A DNA stretch of 64,000 nucleotides from G001797105 sp964528155 (GTDB taxonomy: Bacteria; Chloroflexota; Anaerolineae; Anaerolineales; E44-bin32): contig CAZGRL010000006.1 in the NCBI GenBank assembly GCA_964528155.1, positions 1-64,000 of the forward strand. The letters are read 5' to 3'. Of the stretch, positions 43,205-53,155 are shown one piece after another (positions within the stretch are counted from its first letter, which is position 1; every line of letters begins with the position of its first letter). Under the pieces are notes generated by a model that had not been told where the DNA came from, did not search any database, and saw only the letters and a program-made list of their open reading frames with translations. Both the position numbers and the translations under genes were made by a program.

Positions 43205-44686
43205 TTACTTGAGCTCGTAGATGATTCTGTTCGCGCGTGTGGTGCAGGTGCACGCCTCAACGACTTTCGACCCGCGGCGCAGGGTGCCCTCGTACGGTCT
43301 TTCTCCGTAGTGCGCCACCCAGCCGTCCAAGATGAAGGGCAGCGCACCGGCGGCCGGGATCCACTCGCCGTTGTACCGTCGGGCAAAATGAAAGTGCGTC
43401 CCCGTTGCCTGACCCCCTTCACAAGACGGATGACCGATCGTGTCACCCCGCTTGAGAGCGGTGCCCACCGGGACTCGATCTCTGTCGGCAACGTGGAAGA
43501 AGAGCAGGACCCACCCCGTTCGGTCATCGCGGTCACCGTCAAGATCGAGCAAGACGAGCGCCTCATCGCTCCGGGTCACCACGCCGTCGGCCGGCGCAGC
43601 GATCCACTCATTGGATGTTGCACATCCTCCTTCGGTGGCAGGTGGTGCGAAGTCCAGGGCGCCCATCGGAAGGCTCTCCCCCCATGTTGCGTGTGGGCCG
43701 CCGGTGAAATCCCAGATTCTGTTGGGCAGGAAGGGAAGACTCAGCTCCGGCTGGCGCAGATTGCCAGGAATGATTTCAGATTCCAACTGGGCCGGATCTC
43801 CCCAAAGGGATACGTACGTCTGGTAGAAGCCGTCAGGGCCGACAATGCGATCGAAGTCGGCCTGGCCGTACAGCGACGCGAAAAACATCTGAACGCCGAC
43901 CGTCCCAGCATTCTGCCACTCATCGGGTCTCGTCATTCGCCCATCAGCCAATGAGATCGAGTCAAGCGTGCCGCCGCGCCAGCCATAGTAGCCTTCGTTG
44001 ATCCGTTCGGCGGCCCAAATCAATTGGCGGTAAAGCCCGCGGTGAAGAGGATCACGGATTCCGAGCGGATAGATGGCATCATCACCTTTTGCGAACGGAC
44101 GCGTGAGAGCGTGCGTCTGATACTCAAGGAGCGCCAGGAGGACTCGGGGGTGAATCGAATAGTTGCGCGAGGCGACGTCGATGACCTCCCAGGCGGTGTG
44201 TTGTCTCCCGAAAGCGTAATCTGTCAATCCAGAGAGAAATCCGGGATGGCTGAGGATTTCCTGGCGGATGTCGAAGTCGACGGCGGTCGGTCCATTGACC
44301 ACCTCACTATCCGGGAGGATGTGGAAAGGTGATCCAGTCAGCGGGGCGTAATAGGCCGGGACCCTGAGGGGGTATCCGGCCGGCAATGTGGTCAGGTCTT
44401 CGGGAAGGTCGGGATTAGCCGCAACGACCTCCTCGACGGACGTATGGAAGTGTGCGGCGACGGCCGACAGCGTGTCCCCACTCTGGGCCGGATAGTCGAA
44501 GATCTGGCCAGGAGAGAAGGCCGTACGAGTGGGCAGCGGGGTCGGCCCCGACTCAGCGACCTCAACGGCTGGGAGGGCCGTCGGGGAGGGTTCCAGCATT
44601 CCCACGTCACCGGCGGGTGCGCAGGCCACAAACAGCACCCCAACGATCACGGACGCCGCAGCGCGCCTGACACGCATGGCGTTCAT
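43205..44686 (-). CDS. LysM / transglycosylase-like / M23 peptidase lipoprotein, paralogue 3
   Basis: The ATG at 44686 overlaps the previous stop (ATGA) and gives 493 residues. It starts with a lipoprotein-like signal (VGVLFVAC, Cys22), then a LysM domain (YPAQSGDTLSAVAAHF). A helical lytic-transglycosylase-like region follows (HPRVLLALLEYQTHAL), and an M23 metallopeptidase domain with HATWGESLPMGALDFAP and THFHFARRYNGEW supplies the His, Asp and HxH ligands. The transglycosylase-like helix has Gln where a catalytic Glu is expected. It probably remodels or senses peptidoglycan outside the membrane. It is the last of three tandem paralogues and converges with gyrA after 22 bp. Confidence 0.85.
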   Translation of the reverse strand: MNAMRVRRAAASVIVGVLFVACAPAGDVGMLEPSPTALPAVEVAESGPTPLPTRTAFSPGQIFDYPAQSGDTLSAVAAHFHTSVEEVVAANPDLPEDLTTLPAGYPLRVPAYYAPLTGSPFHILPDSEVVNGPTAVDFDIRQEILSHPGFLSGLTDYAFGRQHTAWEVIDVASRNYSIHPRVLLALLEYQTHALTRPFAKGDDAIYPLGIRDPLHRGLYRQLIWAAERINEGYYGWRGGTLDSISLADGRMTRPDEWQNAGTVGVQMFFASLYGQADFDRIVGPDGFYQTYVSLWGDPAQLESEIIPGNLRQPELSLPFLPNRIWDFTGGPHATWGESLPMGALDFAPPATEGGCATSNEWIAAPADGVVTRSDEALVLLDLDGDRDDRTGWVLLFFHVADRDRVPVGTALKRGDTIGHPSCEGGQATGTHFHFARRYNGEWIPAAGALPFILDGWVAHYGERPYEGTLRRGSKVVEACTCTTRANRIIYELK

Positions 44687-46242
44687 CGCGAGATGTACGT
44701 CTCGCGCGACCCGCATGGGCATGCCACGACGGTTTCCCCGTCCTTGATGAGCAAACCCTGGTAGGCCCGCGTCCCCGCATGAGCGACCCAACCGCTTAGC
44801 TCGAACGGCAACGGTCCGTCAGCCAGGATCCACTCACCGTTGTACTTCCGGGCGAGGTGCACGTGAGTGCCGGTGGCGATGCCTCCTTCGCAGGAAGGAT
44901 GGCCGATAAGATCGCCCGCCTCGACATGCTTGCCCGCCTCGATCCGACCGACTGCAGCGATGTGCAGATAGAGCAGGTCCCATCCGGTTTGTTCGTTGCC
45001 GTCCCCGTCCAGATCGAGCACGACCACTCCATTGGCACTCCGAACGATCAGCCCTGGTGCTGCAGCGACCGCCCAATCTTCGGATGTCTTGCACCCCGTC
45101 TCCGTGGTCGATGGGGCAAAGTCCAGGGCGGCCCAGGCCGCTTCCCTTTCCCATGCCCCGTGCGGCCCGCCGGTGAAGGCCCAGATATGGCCGGGCAGGA
45201 ACGGAAGGATCATCTCCGGCTGTTTGATGCCAGGTTCAAACAGCGGACTTTGGTAGGCCATAGGGTCGCCGAAGAGCGACTCGTATGTCGCCAGGAAACC
45301 ATCCGGCCCGATGGCCTGCTCCCAGGCGCCGCGGGTCATGCGCTGGGCGAAGTACCATTGAAGCGCGACAGTGCCCGCGTTCAATTCTGGCGCGATGCGC
45401 AGACTTGAGCCGTCCTTGAAGTGCAAATCCGTCAGGGTCCCGGCGCGCCAGCCGTAGTAGCCATTCCCCAGTTCATTCGCCAACCAGGTCAACTGCCGAT
45501 AGAGCCCGGGTATCTGAGGGTCGATCTGACCCATCGGGTAGTTGAACGCATCCCCATCCGGGCGCTTCGGGTTGGTCAGCCAGCCGGATTGGTACTCCAG
45601 GAGGGCGATCAACAGGCGCGGGTTGACCGAATTGTCTCGGGCCGCCAGAGCCAAAACCTCAGGCCCGTATCGCCATTGGCCCTCGACCACGTTCTTGTAC
45701 TCGTTCAGGAAACCGGGGTAGTCCGCCGCGAAAGCGACGGGATCGAATGCAGATGCGGATGGCGAGAAGACAACTTCGCTGTCCGGGATCAGTTCATCCG
45801 GTGGGCTGGTCTGTGCCAGTCGGCGCGGCACGACGAGGATCTGCCCCGGGAGGAGCATGTCGGTTTCGCCGGGGAGGGCAGCGCCAGCTGAAGTGATGTC
45901 CGAAGGCAGGACGGCGAAATGGACAGCAACCGATCGCAACGTATCGCCCGACTGGGCCTTGTAGAGGATATTCTCCCCTGCAGAATTACCAGAGGATGTT
46001 GGAGTCGGGGGGATAGTGGGCGATGAAACCGGCTCCGGCGCATGAGGCGTCGGAGTATCAGTCGATGGCGGCTCCGATGTGCGGGTGGAATTGGCGGTTG
46101 GAGGAACTGCGGTCGCCAGGATCTCCGGTGGATCCGCTGTGATGGTGGCGAATTCGGTCGGTGCGGGCACGTCGGACCTGGCGCACGCCAGGATGGCCAG
46201 GAAAAGGCTTCCGATGAACAACAGGAACACACGGGAACGCAT
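44683..46242 (-). CDS. LysM / transglycosylase-like / M23 peptidase lipoprotein, paralogue 2
   Basis: The 519-residue protein has a lipoprotein signal ending LAILAC (Cys20), a Thr/Pro-rich linker and a LysM domain (YKAQSGDTLRSVAVHFAVLP). A transglycosylase-like region follows (NPRLLIALLEYQSGWL; Gln replaces the usual Glu of ESG), and an M23 domain with HGAWEREAAWAALDFAP and THVHLARKYNGEW. Zinc ligands are therefore complete. The end VVACPCGSR, like ACTC and ACSC in its paralogues, may form a disulfide. It overlaps paralogue 3 and lies 25 bp after paralogue 1, so all three are one operon. Confidence 0.85.
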   Translation of the reverse strand: MRSRVFLLFIGSLFLAILACARSDVPAPTEFATITADPPEILATAVPPTANSTRTSEPPSTDTPTPHAPEPVSSPTIPPTPTSSGNSAGENILYKAQSGDTLRSVAVHFAVLPSDITSAGAALPGETDMLLPGQILVVPRRLAQTSPPDELIPDSEVVFSPSASAFDPVAFAADYPGFLNEYKNVVEGQWRYGPEVLALAARDNSVNPRLLIALLEYQSGWLTNPKRPDGDAFNYPMGQIDPQIPGLYRQLTWLANELGNGYYGWRAGTLTDLHFKDGSSLRIAPELNAGTVALQWYFAQRMTRGAWEQAIGPDGFLATYESLFGDPMAYQSPLFEPGIKQPEMILPFLPGHIWAFTGGPHGAWEREAAWAALDFAPSTTETGCKTSEDWAVAAAPGLIVRSANGVVVLDLDGDGNEQTGWDLLYLHIAAVGRIEAGKHVEAGDLIGHPSCEGGIATGTHVHLARKYNGEWILADGPLPFELSGWVAHAGTRAYQGLLIKDGETVVACPCGSRETYISR

Positions 46243-46267
46243 GGTCGGTCACGTCCCCTTACCCGGA

Positions 46268-47929
46268 TCAACGCCAGATCTGGTTTTCATCATTGCGGCA
46301 AGAACACGCCTCTAGCGTGACACCGTCCCTACTCAGCGTTCCGTCGTATTCATACTCGAGGCCGGCCGACACCCATCCGTCCAGAATGAACGGCAGATCG
46401 GCATCCGCCGGAATCCACTCGCCATTATACTTTCGCACCAGGTGGACGTGCGTTCCGTTGGCGACGCCTCCCTCGCAGGACGGATGGCCGATCCGGTCTC
46501 CGGCTTTGACCTCATCCCCAACTTGAACGCGGCCCCTATCCTCGACGTGCATGTACAAGACGACCCACCCAGTCTGCTCGAACCCATCACTATCAAGATC
46601 TTCGATAACCTCACCATTGTCCGAGCGCAAGATCCTTCCATCGGCGACGGCGACGATCCATTCATTGGACAACATGCAACCGAGGGCGTTGCCGGGAGGG
46701 GCGAAATCAAGGGCGGCCCAGGCCGATCCCTCACCCCACGCGCCGTGCGGCCCCCCGGTGAACGACCAGACCTTGCCAGGCTCGAACGGGAGCTGCATCG
46801 TCGGCTGCTCGATGTTCGGCGGGACGAGGGGCTCGACCGCCCTGTCGAATGGGTTGCCGAAAAGTTCCACATACGTCTGGAAGAAACCATCTTCCCCGAC
46901 CATCCATCGCCAGTCACCTTCGTTCTCCAGCGAGGCGAACAGATTCTGGACGGCAGCCGTGCCGGCGTTGATCCCGGAGCCTGGAAGGATCGTCGTCCCG
47001 TCTGATAGGATGTAGGGGCCGGCCCAACCCGCCCGCCAGCGATAGAAACCGGCGTTGAGTTGGTCGGCTGCCCACGAGAGCTGGGTGAACAAACCCTCGT
47101 ACCCCGGACTATAGAAGCCCATCGGGTAAGTCTGCGTTGCCACAGGCGCTTCAGCCTGGCTGAGCCAACCGCTCTGGACCTCGAGCACGGCAAGCAGGAG
47201 GCGCGGGTCGACAGAGTACCGTTGGGAGACGAGCTGGACGAGCTCCGCGCCGCTCCGATCTTGACCCTCGACTTCCTCCACGTAGGTGCTAAGTGCCCCG
47301 CCGCCGTCAACCACGAATCCATTCAGATCGAACTGCACGCTCGACGGGCCGTAGACCAACTCCGAATCCGGGAGGATCTTGAAGCTCGGTCCAGGCTCGC
47401 GCGGAATGGGTGCCGGGATGAGCAGGACCTGGCCAACCGACAGAAGATTCGGGTTGAGCAAGCCGTTGGCGGCGACGATTTGACTTGCACCGACACCGTA
47501 GCGCAGGGCGATCCCTCCGAGCGAATCGCCATAGCGAACGACGTATGTCTCGGATGCTTCTCGGGTGGCCGGAGGCTCACGGACAGGGTCCGCCGTGGGA
47601 GAGGCATAAGGCTGATCCGGGGAGCGCGTGGGTGGCAGAAGATCGAGGATCGAATCCGGGGTAGGAGTAACCGGAGGTGAGACGCTGATGTCGACCTGGC
47701 CCTGAGACTGGCCAACCCACGGCTCGATCACTTGCCGGGACGGCATCTGGGAACTCGCGGGGCCGCACGCGAAGCACGCCACGAGCAGGCCGACGAGGCC
47801 CCCGATCGGACGGACCCAAGGGGATAGACCAGATATCCTCCGGGCGCCTCGGAGGGAGAAGGCCAACCCGCTGGGAACCCACCCATGCTTCTCGTTCGGT
47901 GCGTTGCCTGTTGACGAGACTCTTGACAT
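46268..47929 (-). CDS. LysM / transglycosylase-like / M23 peptidase lipoprotein, paralogue 1
   Basis: The start is uncertain; the frame is open to 48058, and the ATG at 47929 (553 residues) is the last one before the hydrophobic signal segment GLVGLLVACFAC. A LysM domain (VRYGDSLGGIALRYGVG) follows. The transglycosylase-like region has DPRLLLAVLEVQSGWL (Gln in place of Glu again), and the M23 domain has HGAWGEGSAWAALDFAP and THVHLVRKYNGEW. Same architecture as the two following genes, with which it forms an operon. The basic N-terminal segment before the signal is longer than usual. Confidence 0.8.
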   Translation of the reverse strand: MSRVSSTGNAPNEKHGWVPSGLAFSLRGARRISGLSPWVRPIGGLVGLLVACFACGPASSQMPSRQVIEPWVGQSQGQVDISVSPPVTPTPDSILDLLPPTRSPDQPYASPTADPVREPPATREASETYVVRYGDSLGGIALRYGVGASQIVAANGLLNPNLLSVGQVLLIPAPIPREPGPSFKILPDSELVYGPSSVQFDLNGFVVDGGGALSTYVEEVEGQDRSGAELVQLVSQRYSVDPRLLLAVLEVQSGWLSQAEAPVATQTYPMGFYSPGYEGLFTQLSWAADQLNAGFYRWRAGWAGPYILSDGTTILPGSGINAGTAAVQNLFASLENEGDWRWMVGEDGFFQTYVELFGNPFDRAVEPLVPPNIEQPTMQLPFEPGKVWSFTGGPHGAWGEGSAWAALDFAPPGNALGCMLSNEWIVAVADGRILRSDNGEVIEDLDSDGFEQTGWVVLYMHVEDRGRVQVGDEVKAGDRIGHPSCEGGVANGTHVHLVRKYNGEWIPADADLPFILDGWVSAGLEYEYDGTLSRDGVTLEACSCRNDENQIWR

Positions 47930-48266
47930 AAGGCTATCGACGGCCGATTTCGGGGTGCGTTTGAGTGCATGATCCAGTCTCATCGGCTCAGTCATCCGCG
48001 CCCGTTTCGCCATTTGGGCCGGAAGGGCCCCGTCCCGCTGCAGTCCCCAATCATACACCTACAGGCAAACGCGAGGCCCTATGCCCGCCCGCGTGTCCGA
48101 CCCGGCCTGGGCTCAGCCTGAGTCTCCCCGGGCGGCGAATTCGGGAGCATGAAGTGGGTTCAAGAAGTGTGCCAGGCGCCGGAGGGGCAAGGATCGAGGG
48201 CTTGAAAATCAAGCGGACACAAGGGAGAGAGCTTCGGTGGCAGGCGGAGAGTTGTGCAGGGCGAGC
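47930..48266. other. Gap between paralogue 1 and the GNAT gene
   Basis: About 340 bp. It may include the true N-terminus of paralogue 1 (in-frame ATGs up to 48058) and its promoter. No RNA gene or strong terminator was seen. Confidence 0.4.
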
Positions 48267-48761
48267 CTACTCCAACAGGACCTTCTCCAGCAACCACGAT
48301 GGCTCGACCACATGCTGCATCTTCCCACGGTCATCGACGAATGACCACTCACCGCCTTCTTCGGCGAAGAGGGAGTACCCCAACCGCTCATACATTTGAC
48401 GGGCGCGAGGATTGTCCCTGGCGACGGCGATCATCGTTCGTCTGAACCCGAGCCTGGCAAGGGCCGATTCGGCCTCGATGATCAGACGCGTCCCAATCCC
48501 ACGGTTGCGCCATTCGGGTCGAACGCGGAAAGCGTAGAGATAGCCAGTGCCGGCCGAATCGGCTCGATTGAGCTGGACAATGATCTGGCCGATGATCCGG
48601 CCGGCGACTTCAGCAACCAGCACGAAACGTCTGCCGGCCTTGGTTTCGTCCATCGCCATCCTGTACAGCCGGCGGTAGCGACGGTATTCACCCTCCCACT
48701 CCATCCCCGGAAGATCACGCTCGGTTCCGTTTCGGATGACGACATCAACGGTTTCAACCAC
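48267..48761 (-). CDS. GNAT family N-acetyltransferase
   Basis: The 164-residue protein shows the GNAT core: strand IIGQIIVQLN, then FRVRPEWRNRGIGTRLI with the acetyl-CoA loop R-x-x-G-I-G, and ARQMYERLGYSLF at the end. Substrate unknown; proteins of this size often modify ribosomal proteins or small amines. The GTG start lies eight bases inside the end of the upstream nucleotidyltransferase fusion, so it is translationally coupled to it. Confidence 0.9.
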   Translation of the reverse strand: MVETVDVVIRNGTERDLPGMEWEGEYRRYRRLYRMAMDETKAGRRFVLVAEVAGRIIGQIIVQLNRADSAGTGYLYAFRVRPEWRNRGIGTRLIIEAESALARLGFRRTMIAVARDNPRARQMYERLGYSLFAEEGGEWSFVDDRGKMQHVVEPSWLLEKVLLE

Positions 48762-51384
48762 CGGATTCGGTCTCTTCCATCAATTGGCGCAAGAGCTCCT
48801 GCTCGTCGCCATCACTCTGGATTTCACCATCCAGCCGGGCGTCGCGAAGCCTCCCGAGAATGTCGCCGTAGACCGGTCCGGGCGCCAATCCCAACTCGCG
48901 CAGGACCAGGCCGTCGACAGCCGGCGAGATCCAACGCCACTCAGAGAGGTAGGTCGCCAGACGGCTTTGGACCTCCGTGCGGTCCTTGGCCGCCAGCCAG
49001 GCTGCCACGATCGCCATCTCGTGCATCTTGTCCAGCATACCCGAGATCAGGCTGGGAGCCTCCCGGCCGGTCCAATCCCCCGCACGCCGCGCGACGCTGT
49101 TCGCCTCGAGAACGACATCGCGCCGGCCGGCGGGGAAATGCAGCCGGTTGAGAACCTCGCCTGCATCCTCGGCGGTGAGTCGAATGAGCAAGAGCGCATA
49201 TCGTAGGAGGTCTCGATCCGGACGGCCATGCAGCCTCCAGCCCTCCGGCGCCTCAAGAACCGACGCCGCGTGAAATCGATCCGCCAGCCACTCGTCCCAG
49301 GCCACGGATTCGTGAATTGCCTTCAGAAGGCCGAGTTCTTGCAGGCGGGCCATGGTGGCCGTGCTTCTCGGCTCGCTGAAGATGAGGTCGAGTTCGTTAC
49401 GGATGCGCTCACCACTGACGCGATCCAGAAGCGGTAGGGCTTGATGCATGAGTTCCAGCGTGCGTTCTTCGATCGCAAACCCGAGCCTCTGCTCCAGACG
49501 GACGGCGCGCAGCATCCTGGTGGGATCATCGACAAAACTGAGAGAATGAAGCACGCGGATCTTGCGCTCATGCAGGTCACGTCCCCCGCCCCAATGATCG
49601 ATCAACTGACCGTAGTGATGTCCATCGAGACGCAACGCCATCGTGTTGATCGTGAAATCCCGTCTGTGCAGATCGAGCTTGATACTGCCCGGCTCCACGG
49701 ATGGGAGGGCCGTAGGATGCGCGTAGAACTCCGTGCGGGCTGAAACGAAATCCAGCGTAGCGGGAACGTCCGTCGATACCGATCCGTTGACCTGGAGCGC
49801 CTCGATGAGTCGCGGCTCACTCGGGTCCAGCCGCCATTTCGCCGTTTTGAAGCGGCTGTGACTGCTCACCCTGCCGCCGTAACGATCCACCAGAAGACGG
49901 GCAAGACCAATGGCGTTGCCCTCGACGACCAAATCAAAGTCTGTACCCGGGGCGCCCAGGATCAGGTCCCGGACGAACCCCCCGACGATATAGAGCGCGT
50001 CTTTGTGCTCTTCCGCGGCTGTGGCGACCAGGCGCAGCAGACGCAGACGGGAAGGCGACAGGGCTTGCTCCAGCTTGTCCGCCAGCCTTCCGCCGTCCGC
50101 TCTCGTCCGCTCTGATCCGAGAGTCTTGATCAGATCCGTGCGGGTGACGATCCCGATGATCAGCCCCGTCGCCGGGTCCACGACGGGGACCTGGCCCCAG
50201 TCGAATTGGATCATCATCCGCTGAAGATGCTGGATGGAATCGTCCGGGCTGACGACCAGGCTGCCGGCGTCCATGATGGTGCCGACGTGTTCGTCGCTCA
50301 TCCCGTGTGCGATCGCCCGATCGACCGCCCGGCGCGTCAGCAGTCCCACTACTTGGCCCCCATCCACGACCGGATATCCCTCATGTCCGAAGCGCTGCAT
50401 ACGCTGGAGCGCCTCCGAGATCGGCACATCTCGAGTGAGCAATTGCGGGTCGCGCGACATGATCTCTTCGACGGTCGTTGCCGGCCGGACGATGGAGGGC
50501 AAGAGCGCCAGGAGTTCGTCTCGGACGGCTTGTCCGGAGCGACCGCGGATAAGTGCCGCGGCGGCGCGCCCATGTCCACCGCCGCCGAAGTGCTCGGCCA
50601 CCCGGGCGACATCCAGCGCATCCGTCGTCGATCGAGCAACCAACTGAACTCTTCCGTCCAGATCAACCAGGACGAACAGCCCCTCTGGATCAAAGAGATC
50701 CCGCAGTTTGTGAGCCAGGGTCGAAATCTCGTCGTCCATTCCCTCTGCAGCGGCACCGGCGACGATGATCGAGAGTCCTTCGACCTCGTGCACCTCAGAC
50801 CCTTCCAGCAGTCGATCGTACAACCGACGTTGATCCGCCGAAAGCGGATGGTTCAGGAAGTCGGCGGCGACCGTCAGACTTGCTCCGCTTTCGAGGAGCC
50901 ATGCGCAGGCGCGCACATCACGCGGCCCGGTGCCAGCATATGACAATGAACCGGTGTCCTCGTAGATACCGAGCAGCAGGAGCGTTGCCGCCACGCTATC
51001 GGGTTTCTGGCCGGCCTCCTGCAGGGCTTCAACCAGGATGGTCGTCGTTGCTCCAACGTCATCGACGGTCACCATCCATTCAGGATCGAGACCGGACATC
51101 CGAGGGTGGTGATCGATCACATGCACCTTGAGACTGGGGGAGAGCCTCTTGAGAGAGGCGAGCGTTTGCGTGTCAACGAGCGTGATCTCATCGATCTCCT
51201 GGCGAGGTAGATCATCGAAATCGATGAACGGCAGATCGTCGCCATACAGAGTCAGGTAGGCGCGCACGTTCCGATTCACCCTGCGCGGAAGGACGATCAA
51301 GGCCGACGGATTTCGCAGGAAAACCCCAAGAGCAGAGGCAACGGCGTCGAAGTCGGCCTGCTCGTGGGTGAGGATCAGGTGCAT
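48754..51384 (-). CDS. DHH phosphoesterase - CBS pair - tRNA nucleotidyltransferase fusion
   Basis: From the ATG at 51384 (GGAGTGAT upstream) the protein has 876 residues. An N-terminal DHH domain (HEQADFDAVAS, DHHPRMSGLD at 91-100) and a DHHA1 part (FGGGGHGRAAAAL) precede two CBS domains (about 320-440). A class II nucleotidyltransferase follows (GGFVRDLILG, DFDLVVEG) with its RNA-binding region (DLHRRDFTINTMAL, RMLRAVRLEQRLGF). The same architecture occurs in Aquifex, Thermotoga and Deinococcus relatives, where it is an A-adding or CCA-repair enzyme. CBS domains likely sense adenine nucleotides. A GNAT gene overlaps its end. Confidence 0.93.
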   Translation of the reverse strand: MHLILTHEQADFDAVASALGVFLRNPSALIVLPRRVNRNVRAYLTLYGDDLPFIDFDDLPRQEIDEITLVDTQTLASLKRLSPSLKVHVIDHHPRMSGLDPEWMVTVDDVGATTTILVEALQEAGQKPDSVAATLLLLGIYEDTGSLSYAGTGPRDVRACAWLLESGASLTVAADFLNHPLSADQRRLYDRLLEGSEVHEVEGLSIIVAGAAAEGMDDEISTLAHKLRDLFDPEGLFVLVDLDGRVQLVARSTTDALDVARVAEHFGGGGHGRAAAALIRGRSGQAVRDELLALLPSIVRPATTVEEIMSRDPQLLTRDVPISEALQRMQRFGHEGYPVVDGGQVVGLLTRRAVDRAIAHGMSDEHVGTIMDAGSLVVSPDDSIQHLQRMMIQFDWGQVPVVDPATGLIIGIVTRTDLIKTLGSERTRADGGRLADKLEQALSPSRLRLLRLVATAAEEHKDALYIVGGFVRDLILGAPGTDFDLVVEGNAIGLARLLVDRYGGRVSSHSRFKTAKWRLDPSEPRLIEALQVNGSVSTDVPATLDFVSARTEFYAHPTALPSVEPGSIKLDLHRRDFTINTMALRLDGHHYGQLIDHWGGGRDLHERKIRVLHSLSFVDDPTRMLRAVRLEQRLGFAIEERTLELMHQALPLLDRVSGERIRNELDLIFSEPRSTATMARLQELGLLKAIHESVAWDEWLADRFHAASVLEAPEGWRLHGRPDRDLLRYALLLIRLTAEDAGEVLNRLHFPAGRRDVVLEANSVARRAGDWTGREAPSLISGMLDKMHEMAIVAAWLAAKDRTEVQSRLATYLSEWRWISPAVDGLVLRELGLAPGPVYGDILGRLRDARLDGEIQSDGDEQELLRQLMEETESGG

Positions 51385-51582
51385 ATCACTCCGTTCGAAT
51401 GCCGAACATCTCCCGGTCACGCCGGATCGATGGCGGTCGAGGCGGATTATACATCGTGGGCCAGGCCGGGCGGCGCGGAAGCGCGGGCATGCCAAATCCG
51501 GCGGCTCAGAATCACGCCTGGGGCCCCTGATCGCAGATCGACGTCAGAGGTAGGCAGTCCGAGCGATCTTCAGACAGATTGG

Positions 51583-52989
51583 CTACAACGGTGCGTGGAG
51601 GAGAGCGCCCCCAAAGGGCGGAAGTTTCACCTCGAGGATGCCGTCCTGCAACCCTACCTCCCGCTCCCTGACAGCTTCGACGAGCACAGGACCTACTTCG
51701 AAACTGTGGTCAGCCGGGCGAAGACGGAAAATCTGTGTGGCTCTCGTTGTGTTGGCAACAACGATCACCGGCTTGTGGTCAATGACGCGGGCGAATGCGC
51801 TTATCCCCGCCTGGTCGTCATCTCCAAGCAGGCGACATTCACCCCGGCTGAGCTGTGGCAGCCGACGTCGTAGACCGGCCAACTTCTGAACCAGGCCTCG
51901 CGTCTTCTTATCCCATTTGCTTTCATCCCAAGGGAACGCTGCTCTCGAGGCAGGGTCCTTGCCGCCTTCAAGCCCGATCTCATCCCCATAGTACACGCAC
52001 GGAGCACCAGGATAGGCAAACTGAATCAGCGTGACCAGCCGGGTTTTCGCTGCTGATCGCCCGAGGAGCGTCCGGATCCTCTCGGTATCATGCGTCCCGA
52101 TCGGCACCAGATGGGCCAGGTTGTTCTCCATGGGGTAAGCGTTCAAGATCCCGGCCAGGCGGCCGGGGAATCCGGCGGCGGCCTCAGGGCTGCCGTTCAT
52201 AAGGTCAAGCAGTGCCGCCCGAAACGGGTAATTCATCAGGCCATCGAAATGGCCCGGGCTGACCCAGCGCGGGTTTACGTCCCAGATTTCGCCGACCAGA
52301 TACGCCTCTGGATTGACATCCTTTACGACATATTCAAACTCTGCCCAGAAGGAATCATCGTCGATCTCATTCGGGACATCGAGGCGCCAACCATCGCAAC
52401 CCTGTTCGATCCAGAATGCAGCGACACGCAGAAGATACTTCCTGACATCCGGATTATCCATATTGAACTTCGGCAGGCTCTTGAGGTTCCACCAACCCAG
52501 GTAGTTCCGGGCCGTTCCATCGCCGTAGGCCTGGAGCGGGAATTTGCGTACGTGGAACCAGTCCAGATAGGGCGAGTGCTGCTCATTCTCCAGGAGATCG
52601 TTGAAGGCGAAGAAACCGCGGCCGCAGTGGTTGAAGACACCGTCGAGGATCACGCGCATCCCCCGCCTGTGGGCGTCGGTGAGGAGCTGTTGGAAGTCAC
52701 TCATGTCTCCCAGCTTCGAATCGATACGGAAATAGTCCGTTGTGTTGTAGCGGTGGTTCGAGGTCGCTTCGAAGATGGGATTCAAGTACAGAGCATTGAC
52801 GCCAAGATCTTGAATGTAATCGAGGTGCTGAATGATCCCTTGGATGTCACCACCCTGGAAACCCCATTTCGTCGGAGCTGAGCCCCACGACTGAACATTC
52901 ACAGGATCGTTGGAAGGATTGCCGTTGGCGAATCGATCAGGGAAGATCTGATAGAAGACCGAGTCTTGAACCCACGCCGGTACTCCCAT
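51583..52989 (-). CDS. Cytoplasmic alpha-amylase family glycosidase (GH13, neopullulanase/cyclodextrinase-like)
   Basis: From the ATG at 52989 the enzyme has 468 residues without a signal peptide. GH13 landmarks: VFYQIFPDRFANG at the start, DGVFNHCG (region I), GWRLDVPNE with nucleophile Asp204, VGEIWD with acid Glu234, and GTHDTER with Asp301. The N-terminal immunoglobulin-like domain of cyclomaltodextrinases is missing. It likely hydrolyses maltodextrins or cyclodextrins inside the cell. It stands alone, with 198 bp to the next same-strand gene. Confidence 0.92.
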   Translation of the reverse strand: MGVPAWVQDSVFYQIFPDRFANGNPSNDPVNVQSWGSAPTKWGFQGGDIQGIIQHLDYIQDLGVNALYLNPIFEATSNHRYNTTDYFRIDSKLGDMSDFQQLLTDAHRRGMRVILDGVFNHCGRGFFAFNDLLENEQHSPYLDWFHVRKFPLQAYGDGTARNYLGWWNLKSLPKFNMDNPDVRKYLLRVAAFWIEQGCDGWRLDVPNEIDDDSFWAEFEYVVKDVNPEAYLVGEIWDVNPRWVSPGHFDGLMNYPFRAALLDLMNGSPEAAAGFPGRLAGILNAYPMENNLAHLVPIGTHDTERIRTLLGRSAAKTRLVTLIQFAYPGAPCVYYGDEIGLEGGKDPASRAAFPWDESKWDKKTRGLVQKLAGLRRRLPQLSRGECRLLGDDDQAGISAFARVIDHKPVIVVANTTRATQIFRLRPADHSFEVGPVLVEAVREREVGLQDGILEVKLPPFGGALLHAPL

Positions 52990-53142
52990 GTTCAACACCT
53001 TCCTGAGTGCAGAAGCCGCCAGGACCAAGAGTTCGAGGCCGCCTTGCCTCCCCTGACGGCAAGGGAACCGGCCGAGTCTACCACGCCGGATGGAACGCGG
53101 AAGCATCATAGCCCAGCCTGGGGCCGTATCACACAGCACGGA

Positions 53143-53148
53143 TATAAT
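53143..53148 (+). promoter_or_regulatory. -10 box of the octanoyltransferase gene, leaderless position
   Basis: A perfect TATAAT ends seven bases before the GTG at 53156. No good -35 or ribosome site is seen. Confidence 0.6.
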
Positions 53149-53155
53149 CCCGTGT

